Assembly (NCBI GenBank): GCA_016720075.1
Contig: JADJXW010000003.1
Coordinates: forward strand, 1 to 64,000
Source: Pseudomonadota bacterium
Lineage (GTDB): Bacteria; Pseudomonadota; Gammaproteobacteria; Steroidobacterales; Steroidobacteraceae
Direction of reading: 5' to 3'
Length of the DNA: 64,000 bases
This document shows, piece by piece, positions 1 to 7,842 of this stretch (the stretch's first letter is position 1; the number at the start of each line of letters is the position of its first letter). Position numbers and translations under genes: made by a program. The notes beneath the pieces were generated by a model. That model worked only from the letters and a program-made list of their open reading frames with translations, ran no database searches and was not told the DNA's origin.

Positions 1-36
1 GTGACCTACCGCTGGCTGGGGAAAGACAAGCCATAA
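1..36 (+). CDS. possible 3' tail of an upstream gene
   Basis: Frame 1 reads VTYRWLGKDKP and ends in TAA at 34-36, followed at once by a strong hairpin. That is what the end of a gene entering from the left edge would look like. Eleven residues are too few to identify a family, and a non-coding origin cannot be excluded. Confidence 0.3.
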   Translation: MTYRWLGKDKP

Positions 37-43
37 CCTAAAG

Positions 44-70
44 GCGTCGGGAACCTATGGTTCCCGGCGC
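44..70. terminator. hairpin, possible terminator
   Basis: Inverted repeat CGGGAACC (48-55), loop TAT, GGTTCCCG (59-66). The stem extends outward through a G-T pair and three G-C pairs to 44/70. It lies 8 bases after the putative stop at 36 and before the gene at 116. There is no T-tract, so intrinsic termination is uncertain. Confidence 0.4.
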
Positions 71-115
71 CGGTCCCTCCCGTTACCCCTTCGACTTCAG
101 GGGGCAGGAGCGACC

Positions 116-778
116 ATGTCGGGCCCCCATCGCGTGCTGGCCGGCAGCGCGCGATGGCGCCCGCTGCCGCTGTTGCTGGCGATCCTTGCCCATGGCGCCG
201 CGCTGTGGCTGCTGCTGGCGGCACGGCAGTCCGTCCGGGAATCCGCGGCACAGCCGGTACTGGTGTACATGCAGCCCCTTTCAGTGTCGCGAACAACGAC
301 CACGCCGCTCGCAAGTCCGGCGCGAGCGCTGAAGCGCTCCAGCGCAACACCCGCGCCGCCACCGCCGATCATTGCGCCCGAACCCTCCGCGCCATCCACT
401 GCGATCCAGCTGCCGCCGCCCGACTGGCAGCTAGAGCTGCAGCGCTCGGCGCGCAACGTCGTCGCGGAGCAGGCGGCAGCACAGAAGCTTCGATCACTGG
501 ACTCGCGCCCGAAGGTCCTGCAGCTGCCCCGCGAGTCGACCGAGCCCAAGCCCGGCGACGTTGCCATCCTGCCCAATGGAGATCTGCTCTTCACCTTTGC
601 GCACGGCTGGACATGCCTGCATAGCCAGCCCGCCCTCGACGAGGCCTTTTCAGTCTGGGCGAAACACCGGCCGGCGAAATGCACGAAGAAAGGCGACGGC
701 ACGGACGGCGGTAAGATCGAGCTGCAGCCGCGGGACTATCTGCGCGAACCGCTCCCCGATCCGCCGGCAGCGGATTGA
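116..778 (+). CDS. membrane-anchored proline-rich protein, TonB-like layout
   Basis: 220 residues, not recognised as a known family. Visible layout: a short basic N-terminus, one hydrophobic helix at about residues 16-37 (core LLAILAHGAALWLLLAA), a Pro/Ala-rich linker at about 75-105 (APPPPIIAPEPSAP), then a 110-residue C-terminal part with two cysteines (HGWTCLHS and PAKCTKK) that could form a periplasmic disulphide. The order helix, proline-rich spacer, small periplasmic domain is that of TonB and other energy transducers, but no TonB C-terminal domain is visible. The start is supported by AGGAG six bases before ATG. It lies 32 bases before the TraB/GumN gene on the same strand, so the two may be co-transcribed. 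Function unknown. Confidence 0.7.
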   Translation: MSGPHRVLAGSARWRPLPLLLAILAHGAALWLLLAARQSVRESAAQPVLVYMQPLSVSRTTTTPLASPARALKRSSATPAPPPPIIAPEPSAPSTAIQLPPPDWQLELQRSARNVVAEQAAAQKLRSLDSRPKVLQLPRESTEPKPGDVAILPNGDLLFTFAHGWTCLHSQPALDEAFSVWAKHRPAKCTKKGDGTDGGKIELQPRDYLREPLPDPPAAD

Positions 779-810
779 GTTGCACCGCCCGACACCCATG
801 AGGACTCCCA

Positions 811-1821
811 GTGCAGTCACCTGAACGATCCCCCGGCTTGACCAGGCTTGTTGCCCCGTTGCTCGCGCTCGCGGCGCTCTGGCCATCTGCCGCCGTGCCT
901 GCGCAGGAACTGCTCGAAGAAGTGCTGGTCACCGGCGAACAGCCGGGGCCTGCGATGTGGAAAGTGAAGCGCGGCGACCACACGCTGTGGATCGTCGGCA
1001 CGCTGACGCCACTGCCCTCGAAGATGACCTGGCGCTCGCAGCAGGTGGAAGACGTGATCTCACGCTCGGGCGAGATCCTTGGTCGATATGAAGGCCGCGC
1101 GAAGATCAAGGGCGGCAACTTCGCGGCGCTGCGCTTCCTGCCCGCGATCATGCGGCTGCGCTTCAATGCCGATGGCCGCACGCTGCGCGAGGTTCTGCCG
1201 CCAGAGGTATACGCGCGCTGGAGCGCCACGCACCGCCGCGTCTTTGGCCATGACCCCGACCCCAAGGAGCGCGCGCGCCCCTTCTATGCGGCCGACCTGC
1301 TGTTCGATGAAGCACTGGAGAAGGCCGGCCTTTCCGAAAGGGAAGCGGTCTGGCCCAAGGTCGATGACCTGGCCCGGCGCCACAAGGTGCGCATCCGGCA
1401 GCTGCAGATCGAGCTGCCGGTGGATGATCCGAAGGGACTGATCCGTGATTTCGCCGCCGTTTCGCCGGAAAAGGAAACTGCCTGCCTGGTGGCCACGCTG
1501 GATCGCATCGACCAGGACCTGCCGAACATGCGCCGCCGGGCACAGGCCTGGGCCGTGGGTGACCTGGCCACGCTGCGCGAGCTGCCGGTGGTGAACCAGC
1601 AGCGCACCTGCGTCGAGGCGCTGCTCGAAAGACCGAAGCTGCGCGAGCTGGCCGACCAGGCGCGCGCGAAAGTCGACGCCGACCGGCCGGGAATCATCAG
1701 TTACATGCTGCTGGCGCATGCCAACAGCTTCACGGTGGAATCGCTCGATGAGCTGCTGAAGCCCGATGGGCTGCTCGCGCAGCTGCGCGCGGCGGGCTAC
1801 ACGGTGGAAGAACCGCAGTAG
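811..1821 (+). CDS. TraB/GumN family protein
   Basis: 336 residues with an N-terminal signal peptide (hydrophobic core LVAPLLALAALWP, cleavage near PAQ), so exported. The body matches the TraB/GumN fold: the opening strand MWKVKRGDHTLWIVGTLTPLP and the ending LLAQLRAAGYTVEEP are typical. In TraB/TIKI metalloproteases two GxxH motifs are needed for activity. Here the first is GTLT and the usual late GHL segment reads LLAHANSF, so activity is doubtful. Just after the signal, EEVLVTGEQPGP resembles the TonB box of TonB-dependent receptors. The start is GTG at 811, since no ATG precedes the signal peptide in frame. It is convergent with the PQQ dehydrogenase gene. The physiological role of GumN-type proteins is not established. 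Confidence 0.82.
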   Translation: MQSPERSPGLTRLVAPLLALAALWPSAAVPAQELLEEVLVTGEQPGPAMWKVKRGDHTLWIVGTLTPLPSKMTWRSQQVEDVISRSGEILGRYEGRAKIKGGNFAALRFLPAIMRLRFNADGRTLREVLPPEVYARWSATHRRVFGHDPDPKERARPFYAADLLFDEALEKAGLSEREAVWPKVDDLARRHKVRIRQLQIELPVDDPKGLIRDFAAVSPEKETACLVATLDRIDQDLPNMRRRAQAWAVGDLATLRELPVVNQQRTCVEALLERPKLRELADQARAKVDADRPGIISYMLLAHANSFTVESLDELLKPDGLLAQLRAAGYTVEEPQ

Positions 1822-1826
1822 CGCCA

Positions 1827-1853
1827 AGCGCGGGATCTTGAGGATCCCGCGCT
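1827..1853. terminator. bidirectional hairpin between convergent genes
   Basis: Perfect 11-bp inverted repeat AGCGCGGGATC (1827-1837) and GATCCCGCGCT (1843-1853) with a 5-base loop. It sits in the 46-base gap between the convergent TraB/GumN and PQQ dehydrogenase genes. There is no clear T-run, but position and symmetry fit a shared terminator. Confidence 0.55.
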
Positions 1854-1867
1854 GCGCCACGGCCACG

Positions 1868-4108
1868 CTACAGGTGGCCTTCCTTCAGGGCCGGCGCGGC
1901 GGCGGCCGGCGCGCTCTTCTGCTGGTCGGCGTAGGCCGCACGCTGCACCGAAACCAGGTAATCGTGGATGTGCTCCACGTCCTGTTCGGACAGCAGGTCG
2001 TCCCAACGCGGCATGCCGCGGGGCTGCAGCGCGCCGCGCAGCACGATGTCCTTGAACGCCCCATGCGTCTGGGTTGTCATGCGCCGCAGGTCGGGCACGG
2101 GCGAGCGCGGGAAGTTCGCGTGGCAGCCGCCGCAGTTCACGCCGAACTGCCTGGCGCCATCGGCGATCGTGGCGGCAGAACCGGTCTGCGCCGGCGGCTC
2201 GGGCAGCGGGCCCGGTGCAGGCACATCGGGCGGCACTGGCGTTGCGCCGCCATCCAGCCGGAACGCGAGGATGCGGTTGGCATTGCCCTTCTCGGCCGCC
2301 GCATTGCCAGGGAACCAGGTGTTCCATCCACCGCCACCGCTGCCGGCGAGGATGGCGATGTACTGCGTTTCGCCCACGGTGTAGACCGCCGGCGCGGCGA
2401 TCATCGGCGTGCCCACGGTGATTTCCTTCAGCAGCGTGCCATCGGTGTCCCTGTACACGCGCAGCACGCCATCGAGACCGCCCTGGATCACCAGGCCGCC
2501 GCCGGTCGAGGTGACGCCGCCATGGTCCATGAACGACCTGGCCGGCGCGCTCCAGACCACTTTGCGCTGAATGGGATCCCAGGCCTTGAGCGTGGCCGTC
2601 ATCTCGATGCTGGGCTGGGTCTTGAGGAAGGCTGGGTCGGCGAGGTGTCGCAGGTGCTGCGGCACGGACTTCGGATCGGCCAGCATGGAAGCGAATGCGA
2701 TCTGCACGCCGGACTGTGAACGCTGCGGCAGCCGCGGCGGCGGGTTCGTCACGGGAGTCAGCACGAAACCGGAGTGTGCCGTGGGTATGTACACCAGGCC
2801 GGTCTTCGGGCTCAGCGACATCGGATTGAAGTTGTGCCCGCCCACGCCCGATGGGAACACCAGGCGCGGCTTGCCGTCGTCGTAGTCCACCGCCTTGTTC
2901 TCGACGGGACGACCCGACTTCGGATCGATGCGCTCGGCCCAGTTGGCGTCGACGAACTTGTCACCGGCGAGGAACTCGCCGGTCTTGCGGTCGAGCACGT
3001 AGAAGAAACCGTTCTTCGACGCCTGCATCAGCACCTTGCGATCCGCGCCATTCCACTTCAGCGAGGCCAGCATCAGGTGCGGCGTGGCGTCATAGTCCCA
3101 GCGCTCGCCGGGAGTGGTCTGGTAGTGCCAGGCGTACTGACCCGTGTCGGCATTGAGCGCGACGATGGACGCCAGGAAGAGATTGTCGCCACCGCCGGGG
3201 CTGCGCAGCGCGCGACTCCACGGCGCGCCGTTGGCGGTGCCGAAGTAGACCAGGTTCAGCTCGGGATCGTAGTTGAACGCATCCCAGGCATTGCCACCAC
3301 CACCGCGGTCCCAGTCGGTGCCGTGCCAGGTCTCGAGGGCCCTGGCCATGATGCCATCCGACGCCGCGCCTTCCGGCCCCAGCTTCGGATCGCGGGGCAC
3401 GATGTAGAAGCGCCAGGCCTGCTTGCCGGTTTCAAGGTCGTAGGCGGTGACATAGCCGCGCGAGTCGTACTCCGCGCCGCCGTTGCCGATCACCACGTTC
3501 CTGCCCGCGATCTGCGGAGCGCCGGTCACGGAATAGCCGCGGGTCTTGTCGGTGAGCGTGTCGACCTGCCAGAGCACCTTGCCATCACGCGCGTCGAGCG
3601 AATGGAGGATTCCATCGAAGGTGGCCACGTACACCCTGCCCTTCCACACCGACACGCCGCGATTGACGATGTCGCAGCAGGCGCTGCGCACGTTCTTGAA
3701 GTCGACCTGCGGCTCGAAGCGCCACAGCGCCTCGCCCGTGGCGGCATCGAGCGCGTACACGCGCCCGGCCACGCCGGAGGTGTACATCACGCCATCGACC
3801 ACGATGGGCGTGGCCTGCATGCCGCGGTTGGTGCCGGTTTCGAACTGCCAGGCGAAACCCAGGCGCGAGACGGTCTCGGCGTTGATCTGGTCGAGCGGGG
3901 AATAGAAGGTCTTGCCGGCATCGCGACCACTGGTCAGCCACTGCCCGGGTTCCTGGTCGATGGCCGCCAGGCGCCCGGCCTCCACCCTGCCGGTGGGAAC
4001 GGGCGCTGCGTCCGCGGCGTCGGGCGCCTTGCTGCAGGCGGCAAGAACGGCGGCCAGCGACAGGCCGGCAACGGCGACACGAGTCAAGGACGGCAGAGTG
4101 CGCTTCAT
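1868..4108 (-). CDS. PQQ-dependent dehydrogenase with C-terminal cytochrome c, lipoprotein
   Basis: 746 residues. A periplasmic quinohaemoprotein alcohol-dehydrogenase-like enzyme: oxidation of an alcohol or similar substrate at PQQ, electrons to the fused haem c. The N-terminus carries a lipobox (SLAAVLAACSKAP), so it is probably a lipid-anchored protein. Family marks: the vicinal cysteine pair in RSACCDIVNRG, tryptophan-docking propeller repeats, and WDYDATPH holding the catalytic aspartate. After a Pro-rich linker (about 615-640) comes a cytochrome c domain with one CxxCH (CGGCH) and the distal methionine candidate in RGMPRWDD. The substrate cannot be read from sequence. No pqqABCDE genes are in the window. 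The start ATG gives a good signal peptide; 42 bases separate it from the divergent bioA. Confidence 0.9.
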   Translation of the reverse strand: MKRTLPSLTRVAVAGLSLAAVLAACSKAPDAADAAPVPTGRVEAGRLAAIDQEPGQWLTSGRDAGKTFYSPLDQINAETVSRLGFAWQFETGTNRGMQATPIVVDGVMYTSGVAGRVYALDAATGEALWRFEPQVDFKNVRSACCDIVNRGVSVWKGRVYVATFDGILHSLDARDGKVLWQVDTLTDKTRGYSVTGAPQIAGRNVVIGNGGAEYDSRGYVTAYDLETGKQAWRFYIVPRDPKLGPEGAASDGIMARALETWHGTDWDRGGGGNAWDAFNYDPELNLVYFGTANGAPWSRALRSPGGGDNLFLASIVALNADTGQYAWHYQTTPGERWDYDATPHLMLASLKWNGADRKVLMQASKNGFFYVLDRKTGEFLAGDKFVDANWAERIDPKSGRPVENKAVDYDDGKPRLVFPSGVGGHNFNPMSLSPKTGLVYIPTAHSGFVLTPVTNPPPRLPQRSQSGVQIAFASMLADPKSVPQHLRHLADPAFLKTQPSIEMTATLKAWDPIQRKVVWSAPARSFMDHGGVTSTGGGLVIQGGLDGVLRVYRDTDGTLLKEITVGTPMIAAPAVYTVGETQYIAILAGSGGGGWNTWFPGNAAAEKGNANRILAFRLDGGATPVPPDVPAPGPLPEPPAQTGSAATIADGARQFGVNCGGCHANFPRSPVPDLRRMTTQTHGAFKDIVLRGALQPRGMPRWDDLLSEQDVEHIHDYLVSVQRAAYADQQKSAPAAAAPALKEGHL

Positions 4109-4150
4109 GATTCCCCCGGATTTCGGCGTCTATTGCATCATTATGCCCAC

Positions 4151-5515
4151 ATGACGAATTCCAACGACAGGGACCGGCTCGCGGCCCGGGATCTGGCGCA
4201 CCTGTGGCACCCGTGCACGCAGATGAAGGACCACGAGCGGGAGCTGCCGCTGATCCCCATCCGCAGCGGTTCGGGCGTGTGGCTCGAGGGCCATGACGGC
4301 GCGCGTTACCTGGACGCCATCAGCTCCTGGTGGGTGAACCTATTCGGCCACGCCAATCCCCGGATCAATGCGGCCGTGGCCGCACAGCTCGGCAAACTCG
4401 AGCATGTGATTTTCGCGGGCTTCACGCACGAGCCGGCGGTCGACGTGGCCGAGGCGCTGGTGCGCCTCGCCCCCGCCGGGCTCGAGCGCTGCTTCTTCGC
4501 CGACAACGGCTCGGCGGCCGTGGAAGTGGCGGTGAAGATGAGCTTTCACTACTGGCGCAATCGCGGCCGCGCGGGCAAGCAGCGCTTCATCACGCTCGCC
4601 AACAGCTACCACGGCGAAACGCTCGGCGCGCTGGCGGTGGGCAATGTGGCGCTCTACAAGGACATCTACGCGCCGCTGCTGATGGACGTGATCACGGCGC
4701 CCTCGCCCGACTGCTTCGACCGGGAAGCGGGCGAATCCTGGGAAGAGCATTCAAAGCGGCAGTTCGCCCCCATGCGCGCGCTGCTCGAACGGCACGCCCA
4801 CGAAACTGCGGCCGTCATCGTCGAACCGCTGGTGCAGTGCGCTGCCGGGATGCGCATGCACCACCCCGCGTACCTCACGCTGCTGCGCGAGGCCTGCACC
4901 GACCTTGGCGTGCACCTGATCGCCGATGAGATCGCCGTGGGCTTCGGCCGCACCGGCACCCTTTTCGCCTGCGAGCAGGCCGGCATCCGGCCTGATTTCA
5001 TGTGCCTGTCGAAGGGCCTGACGGGCGGTTACCTGCCGCTGTCGGCCGTGCTGACCACGAATGACGTCTACGAGGCGTTCTACGACGAATACGCGAAGCT
5101 CAACGCCTTCCTGCATTCCCACAGCTATACCGGCAATCCCCTGGCCTGCGCCGCGGCGCGCGCGACGCTCGGCATCTTCGAAAGCCAGCCCGTCATTGCG
5201 CGCAACCGCGAACTCGCCGCGCACATGGCGCGGGCCACCGCCTCACTGGCCGATCATCCGCATGTGGCCGAGGTGCGCCAGACCGGGATGATCCTCGCCA
5301 TCGAAGTGGTGAAGGATCGCGGCTCGCGAACGCCCTACGATTTCCGCGAGCGCCGTGGTCTGGTCGCCTATCGCCACGCCCTGTCGCGTGGCGTGCTGCT
5401 GCGGCCCATCGGCAACGTGCTGTATTTCATGCCGCCGTATGTGATCACGCCGGATGAAATCGACCTGCTGGCCGACGTAGCCCGCACCGCGATCGAGGCC
5501 ATGACATGCGCGTGA
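4151..5515 (+). CDS. bioA: adenosylmethionine-8-amino-7-oxononanoate aminotransferase
   Basis: 454 residues, normal for BioA. It converts 7-keto-8-aminopelargonate to 7,8-diaminopelargonate with S-adenosylmethionine as amino donor and PLP as cofactor (biotin synthesis). Recognisable parts: LWHPCTQM near the N-terminus, the substrate-pocket SSWWVNLFGH, DNGSAAVEVAVKM, ADEIAVGFGRTG with the PLP-binding Asp, and the Schiff-base lysine in LSKGLTGGYLPLS. The frame is open far upstream, but ATG at 4151 is where homology begins (the upstream part is antisense to the PQQ gene). Its last 10 bases overlap rsmE. BioA beside rsmE is common in Gammaproteobacteria. Confidence 0.96.
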   Translation: MTNSNDRDRLAARDLAHLWHPCTQMKDHERELPLIPIRSGSGVWLEGHDGARYLDAISSWWVNLFGHANPRINAAVAAQLGKLEHVIFAGFTHEPAVDVAEALVRLAPAGLERCFFADNGSAAVEVAVKMSFHYWRNRGRAGKQRFITLANSYHGETLGALAVGNVALYKDIYAPLLMDVITAPSPDCFDREAGESWEEHSKRQFAPMRALLERHAHETAAVIVEPLVQCAAGMRMHHPAYLTLLREACTDLGVHLIADEIAVGFGRTGTLFACEQAGIRPDFMCLSKGLTGGYLPLSAVLTTNDVYEAFYDEYAKLNAFLHSHSYTGNPLACAAARATLGIFESQPVIARNRELAAHMARATASLADHPHVAEVRQTGMILAIEVVKDRGSRTPYDFRERRGLVAYRHALSRGVLLRPIGNVLYFMPPYVITPDEIDLLADVARTAIEAMTCA

Positions 5516-6240
5516 CCCGCGTTTTCGTGGAAGCGCCGCTCTCGACCGGCGCGCAACTGGCGCTGCCCGCCGGGCCCGCGGGGCACGTGGTGCGAGTGCT
5601 GCGCCTTGGCCCCGGTGACGCGCTGCGCCTGTTCAACGGCACGGGCGGCGAGTTCGAGGCCACCATCGATGCGGTGCGCCGCGATGCGGTGTCGGTGCGC
5701 GTCGGCGCGCACCACGCCGTGGAGCGCGAATCGCCGCTTTCCATCCTGCTGCTGCAGGGCATCGCGCGCGGCGAGAAGATGGACCTCGTCCTGCAGAAAG
5801 CCACCGAACTGGGCGCGAGTGGCTTCGTGCCGCTGATGATGGCGCGCAGCACGGTGCGGCTGGATGAGCGCACTGCCCTCACGCGCCAGCAGCACTGGCA
5901 GGCGGTGGTGACCAGCGCCTGCGAGCAGTGCGGCCGCAACACCGTGCCAGCGGTCGCTGCGCCAACCCCATTCCAGAAATGCCTTGCCCCTGCGCCGGGG
6001 CTGCGACTGCTGCTGTCTCCCGGCGAAGGCGCGCTGCCACTGGCCACTGTGCTGGCCCGGCCCCCGGAGCGTGTCGAGCTGTTGGTAGGGCCCGAGGGCG
6101 GCTTCGACCCGGCCGAGACGGCCGCGGCGCTGGCGGCAGGCTTCCAGGCCGCGAGGCTGGGGCCCCGGGTGCTGCGCACCGAAACTGCGGGCCTGGCCGC
6201 GCTGGCGGCCTTGCAAACGCTGGCCGGCGACCTTAGATAA
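5506..6240 (+). CDS. rsmE: 16S rRNA m3U1498 methyltransferase RsmE
   Basis: 244 residues, the usual length. A SPOUT-class enzyme that methylates N3 of U1498 in 16S rRNA. The N-terminal PUA-like part (about 1-70) opens with MRVTRVFVEAPL and includes HVVRVLRLGPGD. The C-terminal knotted domain shows LVGPEGGFDPAE and LGPRVLRTETA, the SAM-binding knot of the family. The start overlaps the end of bioA by 10 bases, implying translational coupling. Confidence 0.95.
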   Translation: MRVTRVFVEAPLSTGAQLALPAGPAGHVVRVLRLGPGDALRLFNGTGGEFEATIDAVRRDAVSVRVGAHHAVERESPLSILLLQGIARGEKMDLVLQKATELGASGFVPLMMARSTVRLDERTALTRQQHWQAVVTSACEQCGRNTVPAVAAPTPFQKCLAPAPGLRLLLSPGEGALPLATVLARPPERVELLVGPEGGFDPAETAAALAAGFQAARLGPRVLRTETAGLAALAALQTLAGDLR

Positions 6241-6268
6241 CAATTCCCTAACAATAAACGGTCTTCTT

Positions 6269-7321
6269 ATGCCTGATCTGTTCACGCCGATCCGCCTCGG
6301 CGATCTCGACCTGCCCAACCGCATTTTCATGGCCCCGCTCACGCGGGCGCGTTCCGGCTCCACCCGGGTGCCCAACTCGATGATGGTCGAGTACTACCGC
6401 CAGCGGGCCAGCGCCGGCCTGATTCTGTCCGAGGCGACGGTGGTCTCGCCGCAGGGCATCGGCTATGCCGACACGCCGGGCATCTGGTCCGCAGAGCAGG
6501 TGGAAGGCTGGAAGGCCGTCACCCGCGCGGTGCATGGGGCCGGCGGGCGCATCTTCCTGCAGCTGTGGCACGTGGGCCGCATCTCCCATCCGTCGTTCCT
6601 GGGCGGCGAAACCCCCGTGGCGCCCAGCCCCATTGCGCCCTCCGGACATGTGAGCCTGATCCGGCCACAGACGCCGTACGTGGTGCCGCGCGCGCTGGCG
6701 CGCGAGGAGCTGCCCGGCATCGTCGAGAACTTTCGTCTCGGCGCCGCCAATGCACAGGCCGCGGGCTTCGACGGCGTGGAGATCCATGGCGCCAATGGCT
6801 ACCTGCTCGACCAGTTCCTGCAGGATCGCAGCAACCAGCGCACCGATGACTATGGCGGCAGCATCGCCAATCGCGCGCGGCTGCTGCTGGAAGTCACCGA
6901 TGCGGTGGCGGGCGTCTGGGGCGCATCCCGCGTAGGCATGCACCTGGCGCCGCGCGGCGATGCGCACGATATGGGCGATTCGGATCGCCTTGCCACCTTC
7001 AGCCACGTGGCCCGCGAGCTGGGAAAGCGTCGCATCGCCTTCATCGCGGCGCGCGAGAAGCCCGGCCCGGACTGGATCGGCCCGCAGCTGAAGGCTGCGT
7101 TCGGCGGAACCTACGTGGCCAACGAGGACCTGGACCTGGCCTCGGCCAACGCGCTGCTGGCCGCTGGGGAAGCCGATGCGGTCGCCTTCGGCAAGCTGTT
7201 CATCGCCAATCCGGATCTGCCGCGGCGCTTCGCCACGGCCGCGCCGCTGAACCCGCCGGACCCGCAGACCTTCTATGCGGCCGGACCCGCGGGATACACG
7301 GACTATCCGGCGCTGGCGTGA
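6269..7321 (+). CDS. NADH:flavin oxidoreductase, old yellow enzyme (NemA-like)
   Basis: 350 residues. An FMN-dependent ene-reductase of the old yellow enzyme family that reduces activated C=C bonds, nitro compounds or nitrate esters with NAD(P)H. The family pattern is complete: MAPLTRARS near the N-terminus, LQLWHVGRISHPS, the substrate-binding EIHGANGYLLDQFLQ, SNQRTDDYGGS and the phosphate-binding end VAFGKLFIANPDLP. Closest in layout to NemA and xenobiotic reductase subgroups. It follows rsmE by 28 bases and may be in the same transcript. The natural substrate is unknown. Confidence 0.92.
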   Translation: MPDLFTPIRLGDLDLPNRIFMAPLTRARSGSTRVPNSMMVEYYRQRASAGLILSEATVVSPQGIGYADTPGIWSAEQVEGWKAVTRAVHGAGGRIFLQLWHVGRISHPSFLGGETPVAPSPIAPSGHVSLIRPQTPYVVPRALAREELPGIVENFRLGAANAQAAGFDGVEIHGANGYLLDQFLQDRSNQRTDDYGGSIANRARLLLEVTDAVAGVWGASRVGMHLAPRGDAHDMGDSDRLATFSHVARELGKRRIAFIAAREKPGPDWIGPQLKAAFGGTYVANEDLDLASANALLAAGEADAVAFGKLFIANPDLPRRFATAAPLNPPDPQTFYAAGPAGYTDYPALA

Positions 7322-7326
7322 GATCG

Positions 7327-7346
7327 AGCGGCCGGCCGCGGCCGCT
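7327..7346. terminator. hairpin between convergent genes
   Basis: Inverted repeat AGCGGCCG (7327-7334), loop GCCG, CGGCCGCT (7339-7346). It fills the 25-base gap between the reductase gene and the end of the chemosensory operon. There is no T-run, so a terminator role is inferred from position. Confidence 0.45.
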
Positions 7347-7838
7347 TCAGCCCATGTCGGGCAGCGACTCGGTTTCCTTCGCGACCATGGCCTCGAGGCG
7401 ATCGAGGTCGGGCACGAGTGGCGTTTCGTCGAGCACCTGCAGCTGGCAGACGATGGGACTTTCGTCGGGGAAGTCGCGCACGGCATCGAGTTTCACGAAC
7501 TCGGGGCTGATGCGCACCAGCTGCGGAAAACCCTGCGAGAGGATCGCGATATGGCCGGATTCCACGGCCTCGGACACGGCGTTCAGCACCACCACGCGCG
7601 AGCGCTGCGTGGGCGGCGCCACATCGCCGCCGCAGCACCCCTCGAACGAAACCATCGGCACCTTGCGGCCGTTCCAGTTGATGACGCCCAGATGCCACGG
7701 CGGCGCGCCGGTCATCTCCTGCGGCGTCTGGTAGCCCACCACTTCGGCCACGCAGCCGCGCGGCACCAGCAGCCGCTCCTTGTCGAGCGGCACCATCAGT
7801 CCATAGATCTCGGCCGGCCGGTCATTGTTGCTGGACAT
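7347..7838 (-). CDS. chpC: CheW-like adaptor of the Chp chemosensory system (ChpC-like)
   Basis: 163 residues, a single CheW domain. It would couple receptor and histidine kinase. Core features: an opening beta strand EIYGLMVPLDKERLLVPRG, GAPPWHLGVINWNGRKVPMV and a C-terminal ISPEFVKLDAVRDFP segment. It is the last gene of the minus-strand cluster, 4 bases downstream of chpA, matching the place of ChpC in the Pseudomonas Chp cluster. The methylesterase gene chpB, which lies between chpA and chpC in P. aeruginosa, is absent here. The symbol is assigned by position and domain only. Confidence 0.8.
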   Translation of the reverse strand: MSSNNDRPAEIYGLMVPLDKERLLVPRGCVAEVVGYQTPQEMTGAPPWHLGVINWNGRKVPMVSFEGCCGGDVAPPTQRSRVVVLNAVSEAVESGHIAILSQGFPQLVRISPEFVKLDAVRDFPDESPIVCQLQVLDETPLVPDLDRLEAMVAKETESLPDMG

Positions 7839-7842
7839 GTTG

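Noticed and set aside
2774..4150. N-terminal extension of BioA by about 460 residues
   Set aside because: The frame is open but runs antisense to the PQQ dehydrogenase gene; BioA homology begins at 4151.
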